From Pyrococcus yayanosii CH1 (GTDB lineage: Archaea; Methanobacteriota_B; Thermococci; Thermococcales; Thermococcaceae), in NCBI RefSeq assembly GCF_000215995.1, contig NC_015680.1, positions 124,001-188,000 of the forward strand: a stretch of DNA of 64,000 nt, given 5' to 3'. Below the pieces are notes generated by a model. That model worked only from the letters and a program-made list of their open reading frames with translations, had not been told where the DNA came from and did not search any database. Each line of letters starts with the position of its first letter. Position 1 is the stretch's first letter. The translations under genes and the position numbers were made by a program. Positions 52,562-62,208 of this stretch are shown here, piece after piece.

Positions 52562-53266
52562 ATGGAGATATATCATTCGGACAGGTTCAATCCCGAAGAG
52601 CTTGCACTGCTTGGAAGGGCCATAGGAACCGTGTCCCAGGGCACGATAATCGTGGGCAGGGATGGGAGGGCTATAGCCAGATATGGGAAGAGGGCTCTCG
52701 TTGTCGGGATAGTCAGCACGGGCTCCACGATAATGGACGTTCGCCTAATTCCTCTGATTGCCCTAAGGGACTTCGCTCGGAGAAAGGGATTGCCCTTCGC
52801 GTACGTTTACTACTATGGAGGTATGAGGGTAGAGATGAGCGGCCTTGATGTCGACGAAGTCAGGGCGATACTGAAAACCAAGTCCTTCGTCGAGGCCCCG
52901 CCCAACGACATAGGAGCTACGGTCTATTATCCAAATGCCTTAGAGGATATCTTAAGCGAGTTGTTCAAACACTATGACTTTACCATCGGCGGAAGGGCGT
53001 TGGTTGATTGCATGAATACACCTGCCGTCCTACTCTTTCCCAGGTTGGGCGAACACTTCGGATTTGAGGCTGAACTTATTAATGACATGATGACTAGCTA
53101 CGTTCCGCCCAAGCCAAAGGAGGTATTCCTTCAGAAGCTGGCCAAGGGAGACTATGACTTTGGCCTTCGCTTTAGGCCGGACGGAACAGTCGAAATTCAC
53201 AGAAAGGGAGAGGAGAAGGAGTTCAAGAGTCTTTGGGGACTCCTTGAGTACCTAAAGAACATCTAA
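52562..53266 (+). CDS. short phosphohexomutase-like protein
   Basis: 234 residues, about half the length of phosphomannomutase. [20 protein letters not shown] resembles the N-terminal mutase domain, and [20 protein letters not shown] with [20 protein letters not shown] the second domain. The phosphoserine loop (TASHNP in active enzymes) is not recognisable; [11 protein letters not shown] stands near its place. So it may be regulatory or a very divergent enzyme. ATG 52562 follows GGAGGTGATTGGGG. Confidence 0.7.
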   Translation: MEIYHSDRFNPEELALLGRAIGTVSQGTIIVGRDGRAIARYGKRALVVGIVSTGSTIMDVRLIPLIALRDFARRKGLPFAYVYYYGGMRVEMSGLDVDEVRAILKTKSFVEAPPNDIGATVYYPNALEDILSELFKHYDFTIGGRALVDCMNTPAVLLFPRLGEHFGFEAELINDMMTSYVPPKPKEVFLQKLAKGDYDFGLRFRPDGTVEIHRKGEEKEFKSLWGLLEYLKNI

Positions 53267-53277
53267 CCGGTGGTCAA

Positions 53278-53895
53278 ATGGACGGCCTTTTCATAGTCTT
53301 CGAGGGAATCGATGGCGCCGGTAAGTCCACTCAGGCAAGGCTCCTCGCCGAGTGGTTCAGAGAAAAAGGCTATGACGTGGTGCTGACGAAGGAGCCCACC
53401 GACAGCGAACTGGGTAACTTTGTCAAGAGGCTCATCCTAATCGGTGGTATAATCAATGGGGGCAGGATAAGCCACGAGGCCGAAGCCCTCCTCTTCGCCG
53501 CCGATAGGGCCGAGCACGTGAAAAAGGTGATAGAGCCGGCCCTAAGGGAAGGTAAGGTCGTAATATCAGACCGCTACTTTTATTCCTCCCTAGCCTATCA
53601 GTGGGCGAGGGGACTCGATGTGGAGTGGCTGATAAGTGTCAACAGCTTCGCACCGAGACCTCATCTGGTGATTCTCCTTGACCTGCCCGCCAAGGAGAGC
53701 ATGAGGAGGGTTAGGCTGAGGGGTGCGGAGAGTGAATTTGATAAGCTTTTGGAGCTCCAGAGGAAGGTTAGAGAGAACTATCTCAAGCTTGCTGAGAGGT
53801 TCCCCGAATTTAGAATAGTTAACGCGATGGCGCCCGTTGAGGATATCCACAGGGACGTCGTCGCCCTCGTGGAGCATGAGCTCTTGAGGAGGTGA
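53278..53895 (+). CDS. tmk: thymidylate kinase
   Basis: 205 residues. P-loop [20 protein letters not shown] at residues 8-27, the DR(Y/F) motif [16 protein letters not shown], and the lid [16 protein letters not shown]. It phosphorylates dTMP to dTDP. ATG 53278 follows CCGGTGGTCAA; srp54 begins five bases after its stop. Confidence 0.95.
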   Translation: MDGLFIVFEGIDGAGKSTQARLLAEWFREKGYDVVLTKEPTDSELGNFVKRLILIGGIINGGRISHEAEALLFAADRAEHVKKVIEPALREGKVVISDRYFYSSLAYQWARGLDVEWLISVNSFAPRPHLVILLDLPAKESMRRVRLRGAESEFDKLLELQRKVRENYLKLAERFPEFRIVNAMAPVEDIHRDVVALVEHELLRR

Positions 53896-53899
53896 TGCA

Positions 53900-55231
53900 A
53901 TGGCCCTCGATGCTCTCGGCCGGGCTCTCAGCAACGCCTTGAAGAAGATAGCAAGGGCTGGGACCGTTGACGAGACCCTCGTGAAGGAGGTGGTAAGGGA
54001 CATCCAGAGGGCTCTGATACAGGCGGATGTCAACGTCAGGCTCGTCCTCAAGCTCACGAAGGAGATACAGAGGAGAGCCCTCGAGGAGAAGCCTCCCGCT
54101 GGTATCTCCAGAAAGGAGCACATCATAAAAATAGTCTACGAGGAGCTGAGCAAGCTCCTCGGAAGCGAAGCGAAGCCAATAGAGATCAAGGAGAAGCCGA
54201 TGATCCTCCTTATGGTGGGAATTCAAGGATCTGGAAAAACCACTACGGTCGCTAAACTCGCGAGGCACTTCCAGAAGAGAGGCTACAAGGTCGGTGTTGT
54301 CTGCTCCGACACGTGGAGGCCCGGTGCATACCATCAACTTCGCCAGCTCCTTGACCCTTACCATGTGGAGGTCTTCGGGAACCCGGAGGAAAAAGATGCC
54401 GTGAAGCTTGCCAGAGAGGGCGTAGAGTACTTCAGGGGGAAAGGCGTTGACATAATCATAGTGGACACGGCCGGAAGACACAAGGAGGAGAAGGGTCTCA
54501 TAGAGGAGATGCGCCAGATAAGCGAGGCCATAAGGCCTCACGAGGTCATACTCGTTATAGACGGAACCATTGGCCAACAGGCCTACAGTCAGGCTTTGGC
54601 ATTCAAGGAGGCCACTCCCATAGGCTCTATAATAGTCACGAAGCTTGATGGCTCCGCCAAGGGTGGTGGGGCCCTTTCCGCCGTAGCTGCAACAGGCGCC
54701 CCGATAAAGTTCATAGGCGTCGGCGAGAAGATAGATGATTTAGAGCCTTTTGATCCCAAGCGCTTCGTCTCCCGCCTGTTGGGTCTTGGCGACATTCAGG
54801 GCCTCCTCGAGAAATTCGAGGAGCTTGAGAAGGAGGTTGAGTTCAGCGAAAAGGACGTTGAGAGGTTCCTGAAGGGCAAGTTCACCCTTAAGGACATGTA
54901 CGCCCAGCTCGAGGCCATGCAGAAGATGGGTCCCCTAAAGCAAATACTCCGCATGATACCTGGTCTCGGATACTCCCTCCCCGATGAGGTAATCTCGGTC
55001 GGGGAGGAGAGGCTGAAAAAGTTCAGGGTTATAATGGACTCCATGACCGAGGAGGAGCTCGAGAATCCGGGGATTATCAATTACTCTCGCATGAAGCGTA
55101 TAGCGAGGGGCTCGGGCACGAGCGTCAAGGATGTCAAGGAGCTTCTCGAGCAATACAAGCAGATGAAAAGGTTCTTTAAGACCATGAACAAGAGACAATT
55201 GGCAAGGCTAGCAAGGAGGTTCGGAATATGA
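53900..55231 (+). CDS. srp54: signal recognition particle protein SRP54
   Basis: 443 residues. N-domain helices, then the G domain: [20 protein letters not shown] near residue 106, [27 protein letters not shown] and [20 protein letters not shown]. The M domain ([40 protein letters not shown]) binds signal sequences and 7S RNA. AGGAGGTGATGCA precedes the ATG; the TGA overlaps the next gene's ATG. Confidence 0.97.
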   Translation: MALDALGRALSNALKKIARAGTVDETLVKEVVRDIQRALIQADVNVRLVLKLTKEIQRRALEEKPPAGISRKEHIIKIVYEELSKLLGSEAKPIEIKEKPMILLMVGIQGSGKTTTVAKLARHFQKRGYKVGVVCSDTWRPGAYHQLRQLLDPYHVEVFGNPEEKDAVKLAREGVEYFRGKGVDIIIVDTAGRHKEEKGLIEEMRQISEAIRPHEVILVIDGTIGQQAYSQALAFKEATPIGSIIVTKLDGSAKGGGALSAVAATGAPIKFIGVGEKIDDLEPFDPKRFVSRLLGLGDIQGLLEKFEELEKEVEFSEKDVERFLKGKFTLKDMYAQLEAMQKMGPLKQILRMIPGLGYSLPDEVISVGEERLKKFRVIMDSMTEEELENPGIINYSRMKRIARGSGTSVKDVKELLEQYKQMKRFFKTMNKRQLARLARRFGI

Positions 55232-55470
55232 TGGAGGTGTTCATCCTCCTCATAGTTCAGCCTGGGAAGGAGGATGAGGTATATGAGATTCTCAAGGATA
55301 GGCCCGAGGTTAAAGAAATATACAAGGTCTATGGTGATTATGACATACTCATTAGGGTCGAAGTTCCCAACATAAAGGCCCTCGATGAGTTCCACGATGG
55401 GGTCCTAAGAGGGATACCAGGAATCGAAATGACTGAGACCCTCATAGCCAGTTCCTATGGGGGTAGGTGA
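55228..55470 (+). CDS. Lrp/AsnC ligand-binding (RAM) domain protein
   Basis: 80 residues consisting of the RAM domain alone ([40 protein letters not shown]) with no DNA-binding part. Such stand-alone RAM proteins bind amino acids and can form hetero-oligomers with full-length Lrp. A full Lrp-type regulator lies two genes downstream (55969). The start overlaps the srp54 stop and the stop overlaps the next start. Confidence 0.85.
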   Translation: MMEVFILLIVQPGKEDEVYEILKDRPEVKEIYKVYGDYDILIRVEVPNIKALDEFHDGVLRGIPGIEMTETLIASSYGGR

Positions 55471-55988
55471 TGGAGAGGGAGCTCGTGGCGATTATCCACC
55501 TTAATCCCTTAAATCTCGAAGTTGTTTGGAAAGACTTTAAGTTCAAGTGCGTGGAGAACTGCGCTAAGTGCTGCAGAGAGCTAGATATACCCCTTAGAGA
55601 AGGGGACATAGAGAGGATAAAGGCTCTCGGCTATGAAGAGGATTACTTCGTTGACTTCACAAAGATGTTCTACAGGGGAAGTAGATTCTTGGGCTATTCT
55701 CTCAAAAAGAGGCCCTTCGACGGCACCTGCGTTTTCCTCGACGAGAACGGAAAGTGCAAGATCTACGAGCACAGACCCATAGCCTGCAAGCTTTATCCCT
55801 TTATCCTCGTGAAGCACGGAAACTTCCTCGAGGTGTACGTTAAGAAGGATCCGCTGTGCCCCGGCATAAACCACCCCGAAGGTCGGCCCATAGACTGGAG
55901 CTTTGTAAGAGAGTACTTCGGTGAGGTTCTTCAGGCGTATGAAGTTGGAATGCCGGAGGGTATCGAGGTTGATCGACGAGTTAGATAG
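55470..55988 (+). CDS. YkgJ-family cysteine cluster protein
   Basis: 172 residues. The N-terminal FKCVENCAKCCREL motif (CxxxCxxCC) and later Cys in GTCVFLDENGKCKIYEHRPI, IACKLYPF and DPLCPG are the YkgJ/Fe-S or zinc-binding pattern. Function unknown. ATG 55470 overlaps the preceding stop; a GTG one codon earlier is possible. Its end overlaps the start of the Lrp gene by 20 bases. Confidence 0.85.
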   Translation: MERELVAIIHLNPLNLEVVWKDFKFKCVENCAKCCRELDIPLREGDIERIKALGYEEDYFVDFTKMFYRGSRFLGYSLKKRPFDGTCVFLDENGKCKIYEHRPIACKLYPFILVKHGNFLEVYVKKDPLCPGINHPEGRPIDWSFVREYFGEVLQAYEVGMPEGIEVDRRVR

Positions 55989-56412
55989 GAAGATAATAAG
56001 GGTGCTCCTAAGGGACGCTAGGATATCCTACAGGGAGATAGCCAAGGAGCTCGACGTGGCCGTCGGGACTATCTACAACCGCGTAAAGCGGCTTGAGGAG
56101 GAGGGTGTTATTGAAGGATTCTACCCGAAGCTGAATTATGAGAAGGTTGGCTACGACCTCACGGTGATAATTGGAATAAAGGCTCAGGGGAAGAGAATAA
56201 GGGACATCGAGAGGGAGATAGCTAGGGACGAGCATGTCATGTGCGTTTATGACGTGACGGGTGAGTACGACATAATTGTCATAGCCAAGTTTAGAAACCG
56301 AAAAGATATGAATACGTTCGTAAAGAAAATACTCAGCATAGATGGGGTGGAGAAGACGAACACACACGTGGCCCTTGAGGTCGTAAAGGAGGACTTCCGA
56401 CTTGAGCCCTAA
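55969..56412 (+). CDS. Lrp/AsnC-family transcriptional regulator
   Basis: 147 residues. Winged helix IDELDRKIIRVLLRDARISY and REIAKELDVAVGTIYNRVKR, then the RAM domain (VTGEYDIIVIAKFRNRKDMN). The longer frame upstream lies inside the YkgJ gene; TTG 55969, giving the standard start I-D-E-L-D, follows GGAGGGTATCGAGG. Possibly co-acts with the RAM-only protein two genes upstream. It converges on the GfcR-like gene with a four-base overlap. Confidence 0.9.
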   Translation: MIDELDRKIIRVLLRDARISYREIAKELDVAVGTIYNRVKRLEEEGVIEGFYPKLNYEKVGYDLTVIIGIKAQGKRIRDIEREIARDEHVMCVYDVTGEYDIIVIAKFRNRKDMNTFVKKILSIDGVEKTNTHVALEVVKEDFRLEP

Positions 56413-57122
56413 AGCCTAACCAGGCTCTCTACGGGCACGTTATACTCTTCCCTGAGCCTGTCTACCACATCGCTGACGCTGATCAGGAAGAACATGCCAA
56501 CCGGGATGGCATTAGCTTGCTTGCACATTTGGAGCAGAGCCCTCTGGGTTTCTCCACTCCTTATAACGTCATCAACTATTAGGACCCTATCTCCTTTCTT
56601 CAGGGCCCACTGGGGTAGGTAGAGGGTTGTTACGCTCCCGGACGCGCTAGGGACGTAGTTCACCTCGTAGAACTTTTCCACACCGACTTCCTTCTTCTTC
56701 TTTGCGTAAACGATGTCAACGCCAAGCTCGTCCGCTATCTGGACGGCCAAGGGTATCCCATCCGTGGCCGCCGTTAGGACTTTTGTGACTCCCTTCCCCA
56801 TGTACCGTAAGGCTACGTCCTCGGCTATGAGGGCAACGAGGTTCGTATCACTGAGCACCTTCATCGTATCGAAGAATCCAAAGGAGTCGAACTGGAGTCT
56901 TTTCCTGACTTCTTCCGCAAGGTTAAGGTATGGGGCAAGCTGCTGAGCTAGGATTTTCGCTCTCTCGGTGCTTGGAAGGACCTTTCCTCTGACGTAGCGA
57001 TTTAGAACAGTAATGGGTAGGCCGGTGATCTTCGAGAGCTCCTCGTAGGTGTAGCTCCTCTTTAAGACCCTAAGCATCCTGATGACCCTGAGTTTTTCCT
57101 TTAGGGCTTCAAGCTGATTCAC
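56409..57122 (-). CDS. GfcR-like HTH/phosphoribosyltransferase regulator
   Basis: 237 residues. An N-terminal HTH (SYTYEELSKITGLPITVLNR and YVRGKVLPSTERAKILAQQL) is fused to a type I phosphoribosyltransferase domain with KVLTAATDGIPLAVQIADEL and the PRPP loop RVLIVDDVIRSGETQRALLQ. The architecture matches GfcR, a sugar-catabolism activator in haloarchaea, and archaeal orotate-PRTase-like regulators. Target genes here are unknown. Confidence 0.88.
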   Translation of the reverse strand: MNQLEALKEKLRVIRMLRVLKRSYTYEELSKITGLPITVLNRYVRGKVLPSTERAKILAQQLAPYLNLAEEVRKRLQFDSFGFFDTMKVLSDTNLVALIAEDVALRYMGKGVTKVLTAATDGIPLAVQIADELGVDIVYAKKKKEVGVEKFYEVNYVPSASGSVTTLYLPQWALKKGDRVLIVDDVIRSGETQRALLQMCKQANAIPVGMFFLISVSDVVDRLREEYNVPVESLVRL

Positions 57123-57182
57123 GCATCATCCCCCGGAGCGTTTTGACATGCGCGTGTATAAATAGGTTTCGGTGAGAGAACA

Positions 57183-57202
57183 GCGAAAAGCTTATATTTT
57201 CC
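57183..57202 (+). promoter_or_regulatory. tRNA-Val promoter
   Basis: GCGAAAAGCTTATATTTTCC is a strong BRE/TATA element ending 21 bases before the tRNA-Val 5' end, in the normal range for an archaeal start site at or just before the tRNA. Confidence 0.75.
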
Positions 57203-57223
57203 CCGAGCGCTTAAAACTCCGGC

Positions 57224-57301
57224 GGGCCCGTGGTCTAGACTGGTTATGACGCCGCCCTCACAAGGCGGAGGTCCGGGGTTCGAATCCCCGCGGGCCCACC
57301 A
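57224..57301 (+). tRNA. tRNA-Val (CAC)
   Basis: A 78-base cloverleaf including encoded CCA. Acceptor GGGCCCG pairs with CGGGCCC, anticodon stem-loop CCGCCCTCACAAGGCGG places CAC at 57259-57261, and GGGGTTCGAATCCCC is the T arm. Confidence 0.97.
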
Positions 57302-57358
57302 ACTCTTCTGGGCAAAGGTTTAAATTACATGGCCGTGAAATATTGCCGAGGTGGTGTT

Positions 57359-58642
57359 ATGAGCTACAGGGAGTATCGCGACAAGGTTTTCCACTTCCTT
57401 GAGGAGCATGAGAAGTGGAGGAGTCACACCATAAACCTCATAGCGAGCGAAAACGTGACTTCTCCGAGCGTTAACAGGGCTGTTGCTAGCGGCTTCATGC
57501 ACAAGTACGCCGAGGGTTGGCCCAGGCAACGCTACTATCAGGGCTGCAAGTACGTTGATGAAGTCGAACTCATAGGCGTTGAGCTCTTCACCAAGCTCTT
57601 CAAAAGCGACTACGCCGACCTGAGGCCCATCTCTGGAACTAATGCGAACCAGGCCGTATTCTTCGGCCTCGCCCAGCCGGGGGACAAGGTCATAGTTCTG
57701 CACACATCCCACGGCGGCCACATAAGCCACATGCCCTTCGGAGCAGCAGGAATGCGCGGCCTTGAGGTTCACACTTGGCCCTTTGATAACGAAGCCTTTA
57801 ATATCGACGTTGACAAGGCTGCCCAGATGATAAGGGAGCTCGAGCCCAAGATAGTGATGTTCGGCGGTTCGCTCTTCCCGTTCCCGCACCCCGTCAAGGA
57901 GCTCGCTTCCGTTGCCAAGGAAGTTGGGGCCTATGTCGTCTATGATGCGGCCCATGTTCTCGGCCTGATAGCGGGCGGCCAGTTCCAGGATCCGCTTAGG
58001 GAAGGAGCCGACATAATTACCGCCTCCACCCACAAGACATTCCCCGGTCCGCAGGGTGGTGTCATCCTCTACAAGCAGTTCGGCTCGAGCGATGAGGTAG
58101 CCAAGCTTCAGTGGGCCATCTTCCCTGGAGTGCTTAGCAACCACCACCTCCACCACATGGCCGGTAAGGTAATTACTGCAGCTGAGATGCTTGAATACGG
58201 AGAGGCCTACGCCAAGCAGATCGTCAAGAATGCCAAGGCCCTGGCCGAAGCTCTGGCGGAAGAGGGCTTCAAGGTCATAGGCGAGGACAAGGGCTACACC
58301 GAGAGCCACCAGGTTATAGTTGATGTTTCAGACCTCCACCCGGCCGGCGGAGGATGGGCTGCTCCTCTTCTCGAAGAGGCTGGCATAATACTCAACAAGA
58401 ACCTCCTGCCCTGGGACCCGCTCGAGAAGGTCAACGACCCTAGCGGTCTGCGCATAGGCGTCCAAGAGATGACAAGAGTTGGAATGAAGGAGGACGAGAT
58501 GAAGGAGATTGCGAGATTCATAAGGCGTGTACTGATTGACAAAGAAGATCCCGCCAAGGTCAGGAAGGACGTCTACTACTTCAGGCTCGACTACCAGAAG
58601 GTCTACTACTCCTTCGACTATGGTTTGCCAATGAAAGAGTGA
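57359..58642 (+). CDS. glyA: serine hydroxymethyltransferase
   Basis: 427 residues. PLP enzyme converting serine and glycine with a pterin C1 carrier. TINLIASENVTSPSVNRAVA, GYYQGCK-like RYYQGCKYVDEVE, SGTNANQAVFFGL and the PLP lysine in TASTHKTFPGPQGG identify it. ATG 57359 follows GAGGTGGTGTT; the frame begins ten codons earlier over the promoter (AAAGGTTTAAATTAC, 57314-57328). Confidence 0.96.
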   Translation: MSYREYRDKVFHFLEEHEKWRSHTINLIASENVTSPSVNRAVASGFMHKYAEGWPRQRYYQGCKYVDEVELIGVELFTKLFKSDYADLRPISGTNANQAVFFGLAQPGDKVIVLHTSHGGHISHMPFGAAGMRGLEVHTWPFDNEAFNIDVDKAAQMIRELEPKIVMFGGSLFPFPHPVKELASVAKEVGAYVVYDAAHVLGLIAGGQFQDPLREGADIITASTHKTFPGPQGGVILYKQFGSSDEVAKLQWAIFPGVLSNHHLHHMAGKVITAAEMLEYGEAYAKQIVKNAKALAEALAEEGFKVIGEDKGYTESHQVIVDVSDLHPAGGGWAAPLLEEAGIILNKNLLPWDPLEKVNDPSGLRIGVQEMTRVGMKEDEMKEIARFIRRVLIDKEDPAKVRKDVYYFRLDYQKVYYSFDYGLPMKE

Positions 58643-58711
58643 TATCCTCCTCCCAACATTCATTTTTCTTGTTGAGTAATCGTTAAATACAGATCCGTCG
58701 AAGCTCTCCTG

Positions 58712-59437
58712 ATGGCGATGATTAAGGTCGTGTTCTTCGATCTCGACGATACCCTCGTGGATACGTCCCGACTCGCCGAGATGGCAAGGCGAAACGCCAT
58801 CGAGAATATGATAGTTCATGGACTCCCCGTGGACTTCGATACCGCTTATTCGGAGCTAATGGAGCTCATAAGAGAGTACGGGAGCAACTTTCCCCACCAC
58901 TTCGACTATCTCCTGAGAAGACTTGATCTTCCCTACAACCCAAAGTGGGTTGCCGCCGGCGTAATAGCCTACCACAACACGAAGTTTGCCTACCTGAGGG
59001 AAGTGCCAGGGGCAAGAAAGACGCTCCTGAGGCTTCGGGAGGCTGGATACAGGCTGGGGATAATAACGGACGGGAACCCGATAAAGCAGTGGGAGAAGAT
59101 ACTTAGGCTCGACCTTGGAGACTTCTTTGAGCACGTCATAATATCCGACTTCGCCGGGGTTCGGAAGCCCCATCCGAAGATATTCAGGAAGGCCCTTAAG
59201 GCCTTTGGCGTGAAGCCTGAGGAGGCCGTAATGGTCGGCGACCGGCTCTACTCGGACATCTACGGGGCGAAGAGGGTTGGCATGATGACGGTCTGGTTCC
59301 GCTATGGAAAGTACGCCAATGCGGAGCTCGAGTACAGGGAATACGCCGACCACGAGATAAAGAGGCTTGAAGAGCTGATAGGGGTGCTGGAGCGTGAAGA
59401 AGGTTCAAATAAGGAAGTTCATCCTGCTGGACGCTAG
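58712..59437 (+). CDS. HAD-family Mg-dependent phosphatase
   Basis: 241 residues. Motif I is [13 protein letters not shown] (nucleophile Asp near residue 10), motif [10 protein letters not shown], motif [15 protein letters not shown] and motif [19 protein letters not shown]. It resembles the structurally known Pyrococcus HAD phosphatase of the haloacid-dehalogenase subgroup. CGTTAAATACAG (about 58681) lies some 28 bases before the ATG, so the message is likely leaderless. It overlaps the ASCH gene by 44 bases. Confidence 0.88.
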   Translation: MAMIKVVFFDLDDTLVDTSRLAEMARRNAIENMIVHGLPVDFDTAYSELMELIREYGSNFPHHFDYLLRRLDLPYNPKWVAAGVIAYHNTKFAYLREVPGARKTLLRLREAGYRLGIITDGNPIKQWEKILRLDLGDFFEHVIISDFAGVRKPHPKIFRKALKAFGVKPEEAVMVGDRLYSDIYGAKRVGMMTVWFRYGKYANAELEYREYADHEIKRLEELIGVLEREEGSNKEVHPAGR

Positions 59438-59969
59438 GTATAAGGAGAAAATCCTGAGGGGCAAGAAGGTCACGACGATTAGGTACGGGGCCTACGAGGC
59501 GAGGCCGGGTTCGGAAATATACATAGTCATAACGCCGAGCGACACCGCTATAGCCAAAGCTAGAATAAAGGCGGTGAGGAGCAAGAAGGTTCTGGAGTTG
59601 ACCAACGAGGACGCGAAGCTGGACGGCTTTTCTGACGTTAAAGAGCTTGTTAGGGAGCTGAGCAAAATATACGGCGAATTGTACGGGGACGACGAGGTCA
59701 CGATAATAGAATTCGAGGACGTGCGCCCGCTGAAGGAAGGAGTCCCTCTGAAGTGGCTCAAGGGGCTTAACTATAAGGATCCCTACGAGGTTGTTGAGCT
59801 CAGCCTTGAGAACTGGGAGAAACTAGGGCTAGGAAGAGATGCAGAAATAATACTCCGTAGAATAAGCGAGGTGGGCCTGAGAGAAGCTGTGAAGCACTTT
59901 GGCCCGAAGAGGGTCCAGCAAGCCCTTCTGAAGGCCTACCACGCCCTCTACGGTGCGGGACTTATCTAG
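59394..59969 (+). CDS. ASCH-domain protein
   Basis: 191 residues. The N-terminal ASCH domain ([40 protein letters not shown]) is a PUA-like barrel that binds RNA; the C-terminal part ([20 protein letters not shown]) is helical. A role in translation or RNA modification is likely, none proven. GTG 59394 lies inside the end of the HAD gene behind GGAGC. Confidence 0.85.
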   Translation: MKKVQIRKFILLDARYKEKILRGKKVTTIRYGAYEARPGSEIYIVITPSDTAIAKARIKAVRSKKVLELTNEDAKLDGFSDVKELVRELSKIYGELYGDDEVTIIEFEDVRPLKEGVPLKWLKGLNYKDPYEVVELSLENWEKLGLGRDAEIILRRISEVGLREAVKHFGPKRVQQALLKAYHALYGAGLI

Positions 59970-60009
59970 GGAAAAGCTTTTTTTATCGTCCCGCTCCTTT
60001 CTTATCGCC

Positions 60010-60654
60010 ATGGGTAGAAGGAAGGAGTTTTGGATCCTAACAGGGGTGCTTGTGGCAATATTCATCGCCGAATGGTTTGGTGCCTTCAAAGGCATAAATG
60101 ACATAATTTATGCCCACACTCCCCTTGTAAGCTCCTCCTGGGTGGTTATGATAACGGATTCAGCGAGCCTTGCGGCCTTCGTCGTTTACTTAATCTTGTT
60201 CTTAGCCTGGGACTTTAAGAGGTGTGGAAAGCTGAGCCGCCTTATCTTGAACTTTGCAATCTCCCTCGCTCTCGGCATGGCGGTTGTAGTGGTTCTAAAA
60301 GCCTTGACGGAAGTTCCGAGACCGAACGAATTTCCCCTTTCTCTTCCGTTCATTCAGGCACTTCTAAACGCCGATTACTTCGCCTTTCCATCTGGACACA
60401 CGGCGAGGGCAGCCATTCTGGCTTATTTCCTAAGCAGGCGCTTCCCTAAATACGCACCCATCTGGTGGATATACGCCGTCCTAATAGCCCTCTCCCGCCT
60501 GCTCCTTCACGTTCACTGGTTCAGCGACGTCCTCTTCAGCCTGCTCCTGGGCCCTTGGACGTTTATGCTGGTGGAGCTCACGGAGAGCTTTTGGCTCCCC
60601 ATCTACAGCTCCATCATTAGAAAGCTTGGGCTGGAGGTGTTTGCCGTTGAATAG
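60010..60654 (+). CDS. PAP2-family membrane phosphatase
   Basis: 214 residues, about six membrane segments. The three phosphatase motifs are present: KALTEVPRP, FPSGHTARAAIL and SRLLLHVHWFSDVLFS. Likely a lipid (isoprenyl or archaetidyl) phosphatase at the membrane. The open frame extends upstream into the ASCH gene; ATG 60010 is about 25-35 bases after GGGAAAAGCTTTTTTTATC, suggesting leaderless transcription. Confidence 0.88.
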   Translation: MGRRKEFWILTGVLVAIFIAEWFGAFKGINDIIYAHTPLVSSSWVVMITDSASLAAFVVYLILFLAWDFKRCGKLSRLILNFAISLALGMAVVVVLKALTEVPRPNEFPLSLPFIQALLNADYFAFPSGHTARAAILAYFLSRRFPKYAPIWWIYAVLIALSRLLLHVHWFSDVLFSLLLGPWTFMLVELTESFWLPIYSSIIRKLGLEVFAVE

Positions 60655-61108
60655 CTTCGTTGAGGTCTTCGTCCTATCGTTAATCCCAACATTTGAGGGC
60701 CGCTATGCCATACTTTACGGAATAGGAAAAGGTTATCCTCTATGGGAAACCCTCATGGCCGCGGCTTTTGGCGTCCTCCTGCTTTCGCTCGTCCTTCCGG
60801 CCCTACTGCCTTACATAGACCGGTTGATGCTGCGGCTCGAGAAAACATCCTTAGAGAGAATCGCACGACTCTACCTCTCCTACATAGAACGCGTAAGGAA
60901 GAAGGCGCGCCCCTACGTAGAGAGATGGGGCTTTTTGGGCCTCACGATTTTCGTCGCAATACCCCTTCCTGGAACTGGAGTCTGGACCGGAGCCTTGGCG
61001 TCGTACCTGCTCGGCATCGAGAGAAAGGTTGCAGTGCCCGCCCTAATTCTCGGCGGACTCTTGAGCATGGCGATAACGATGGGACCGGCGCTCGGAATAA
61101 TAAGATAG
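60647..61108 (+). CDS. small membrane protein of the COG2426 'small multidrug export' family
   Basis: 153 residues with three or four membrane segments. NSFVEVFVLSLIPTFEGRYA and FVAIPLPGTGVWTGALASYL are the conserved P-x-x-E-x-R and PLPGTG motifs. Transport function is only inferred from the family name. TTG 60647 follows GGAGGTGTTTGCC and overlaps the PAP2 gene by eight bases, so translation is coupled. Confidence 0.82.
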   Translation: MNSFVEVFVLSLIPTFEGRYAILYGIGKGYPLWETLMAAAFGVLLLSLVLPALLPYIDRLMLRLEKTSLERIARLYLSYIERVRKKARPYVERWGFLGLTIFVAIPLPGTGVWTGALASYLLGIERKVAVPALILGGLLSMAITMGPALGIIR

Positions 61109-61110
61109 GG

Positions 61111-62121
61111 TCAGGATGAAGCGGCCGCACAAGCTTTTGTCCCGTGAGCATAGCCAAAGGCTTCAGGGTGAATGAATCTAGCGAGCTCCTCGAGACCCAG
61201 GACTATCCTCGGGCCCGGCCTGGATACCAGGTTGTCGTCGCTCACCACGTATATTCTGCCCTCCCTGACAGCTGTCGTCTGGGCCAGGGGGCTATTGCAG
61301 AGATCCTCTGGTGTGACGCCCGCGTGGGCCGAGAGGATTATGACCTCGGGATCCCTCGCTATTATCTCCTCAACGCTGACCTGCTTCCAGCCGCTTACAT
61401 CATGGAAGATGTTCCTACCGCCGGCCATCTCTATGAGGGCCCCCTGGAAGGTGTCTCCTCCGGGCACGTATATCGGATTCCACCAGCTTATGAAGAGCAC
61501 TCTCGGCCTCTCGGTTCCGTTGACTTTGGTCTCCACGGATTCGACGATGGCCTTCATGTAGTTGACGACACCTTTCGCCTCATCCTCTCTGTTCACGACC
61601 TTTCCGAGGGTTATCGTCCACTCGTATATCTCGTCGATGTTCTTGGGCTCGATGATTATTACGGGGGCTATTTTTTCGAGTTGCTCAAGGTATTGGATGT
61701 GCATGCTCGTTCCTATTATCAGGTCGGGGCTGAGGGAAGCTATGACCTCGATGTTCGGGTCCGAGAAGCCTCCGATGACGGTTCTGCCTTCCTGGACACC
61801 TGGAGGGAAGTCATCGAACTGGGTGACGCCGACAACCTTGTCAAGGGCTCCGATGAAGTAGAGCATCTCCGTTATGCTTGGTGCGAGGGAGACTATCCTT
61901 TGGGGCTCTTTTTCAATCTTGACTTTCCTCCCGAGAGAGTCCGTGATCGTTATTGGATAGTTGGTTGGCGTGTACGTCTCCGTTACCGTCTGGGTCACGG
62001 TAATGGTTTCTCTGCTCGTAACCGTCTGCATCTGGGCTGGGGCAGTCGTGGTGTTTGAACCTATGCACCCGCTCAGAATGACAATGGCCATTAGTAAGCC
62101 GACTAGCAGACCTTTTCTCAT
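61111..62121 (-). CDS. ABC-transporter substrate-binding lipoprotein (BtuF/FepB type)
   Basis: 336 residues. The signal LLVGLLMAIVILSGCIGSNT has a lipobox (LSGC) for membrane anchoring, then a Thr-rich linker and a periplasmic-binding fold for cobalamin or iron chelates: ITITDSLGRKVKIEKEPQRI, VSLAPSITEMLYFIGALDKV, IASLSPDLIIGTSMH and IIARDPEVIILSAHAGVTPE. Permease and ATPase genes are not adjacent. AAAAGCTTATAAGC (about 62165-62180) is the promoter and GGGAGGGGTCTCG the ribosome-binding site. Confidence 0.9.
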   Translation of the reverse strand: MRKGLLVGLLMAIVILSGCIGSNTTTAPAQMQTVTSRETITVTQTVTETYTPTNYPITITDSLGRKVKIEKEPQRIVSLAPSITEMLYFIGALDKVVGVTQFDDFPPGVQEGRTVIGGFSDPNIEVIASLSPDLIIGTSMHIQYLEQLEKIAPVIIIEPKNIDEIYEWTITLGKVVNREDEAKGVVNYMKAIVESVETKVNGTERPRVLFISWWNPIYVPGGDTFQGALIEMAGGRNIFHDVSGWKQVSVEEIIARDPEVIILSAHAGVTPEDLCNSPLAQTTAVREGRIYVVSDDNLVSRPGPRIVLGLEELARFIHPEAFGYAHGTKACAAASS

Positions 62122-62208
62122 CGAGACCCCTCCCTGGATTATTCATCCATTCCTGCAATAATTTAGCTTATAAGCTTTTGGATAAAATCGCCAAGAATAA
62201 GGAAGAAT

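Noticed and set aside
61144-62058. 304-codon + strand frame
   Set aside because: Antisense shadow of the lipoprotein gene, which has a lipobox, promoter and binding-protein fold.
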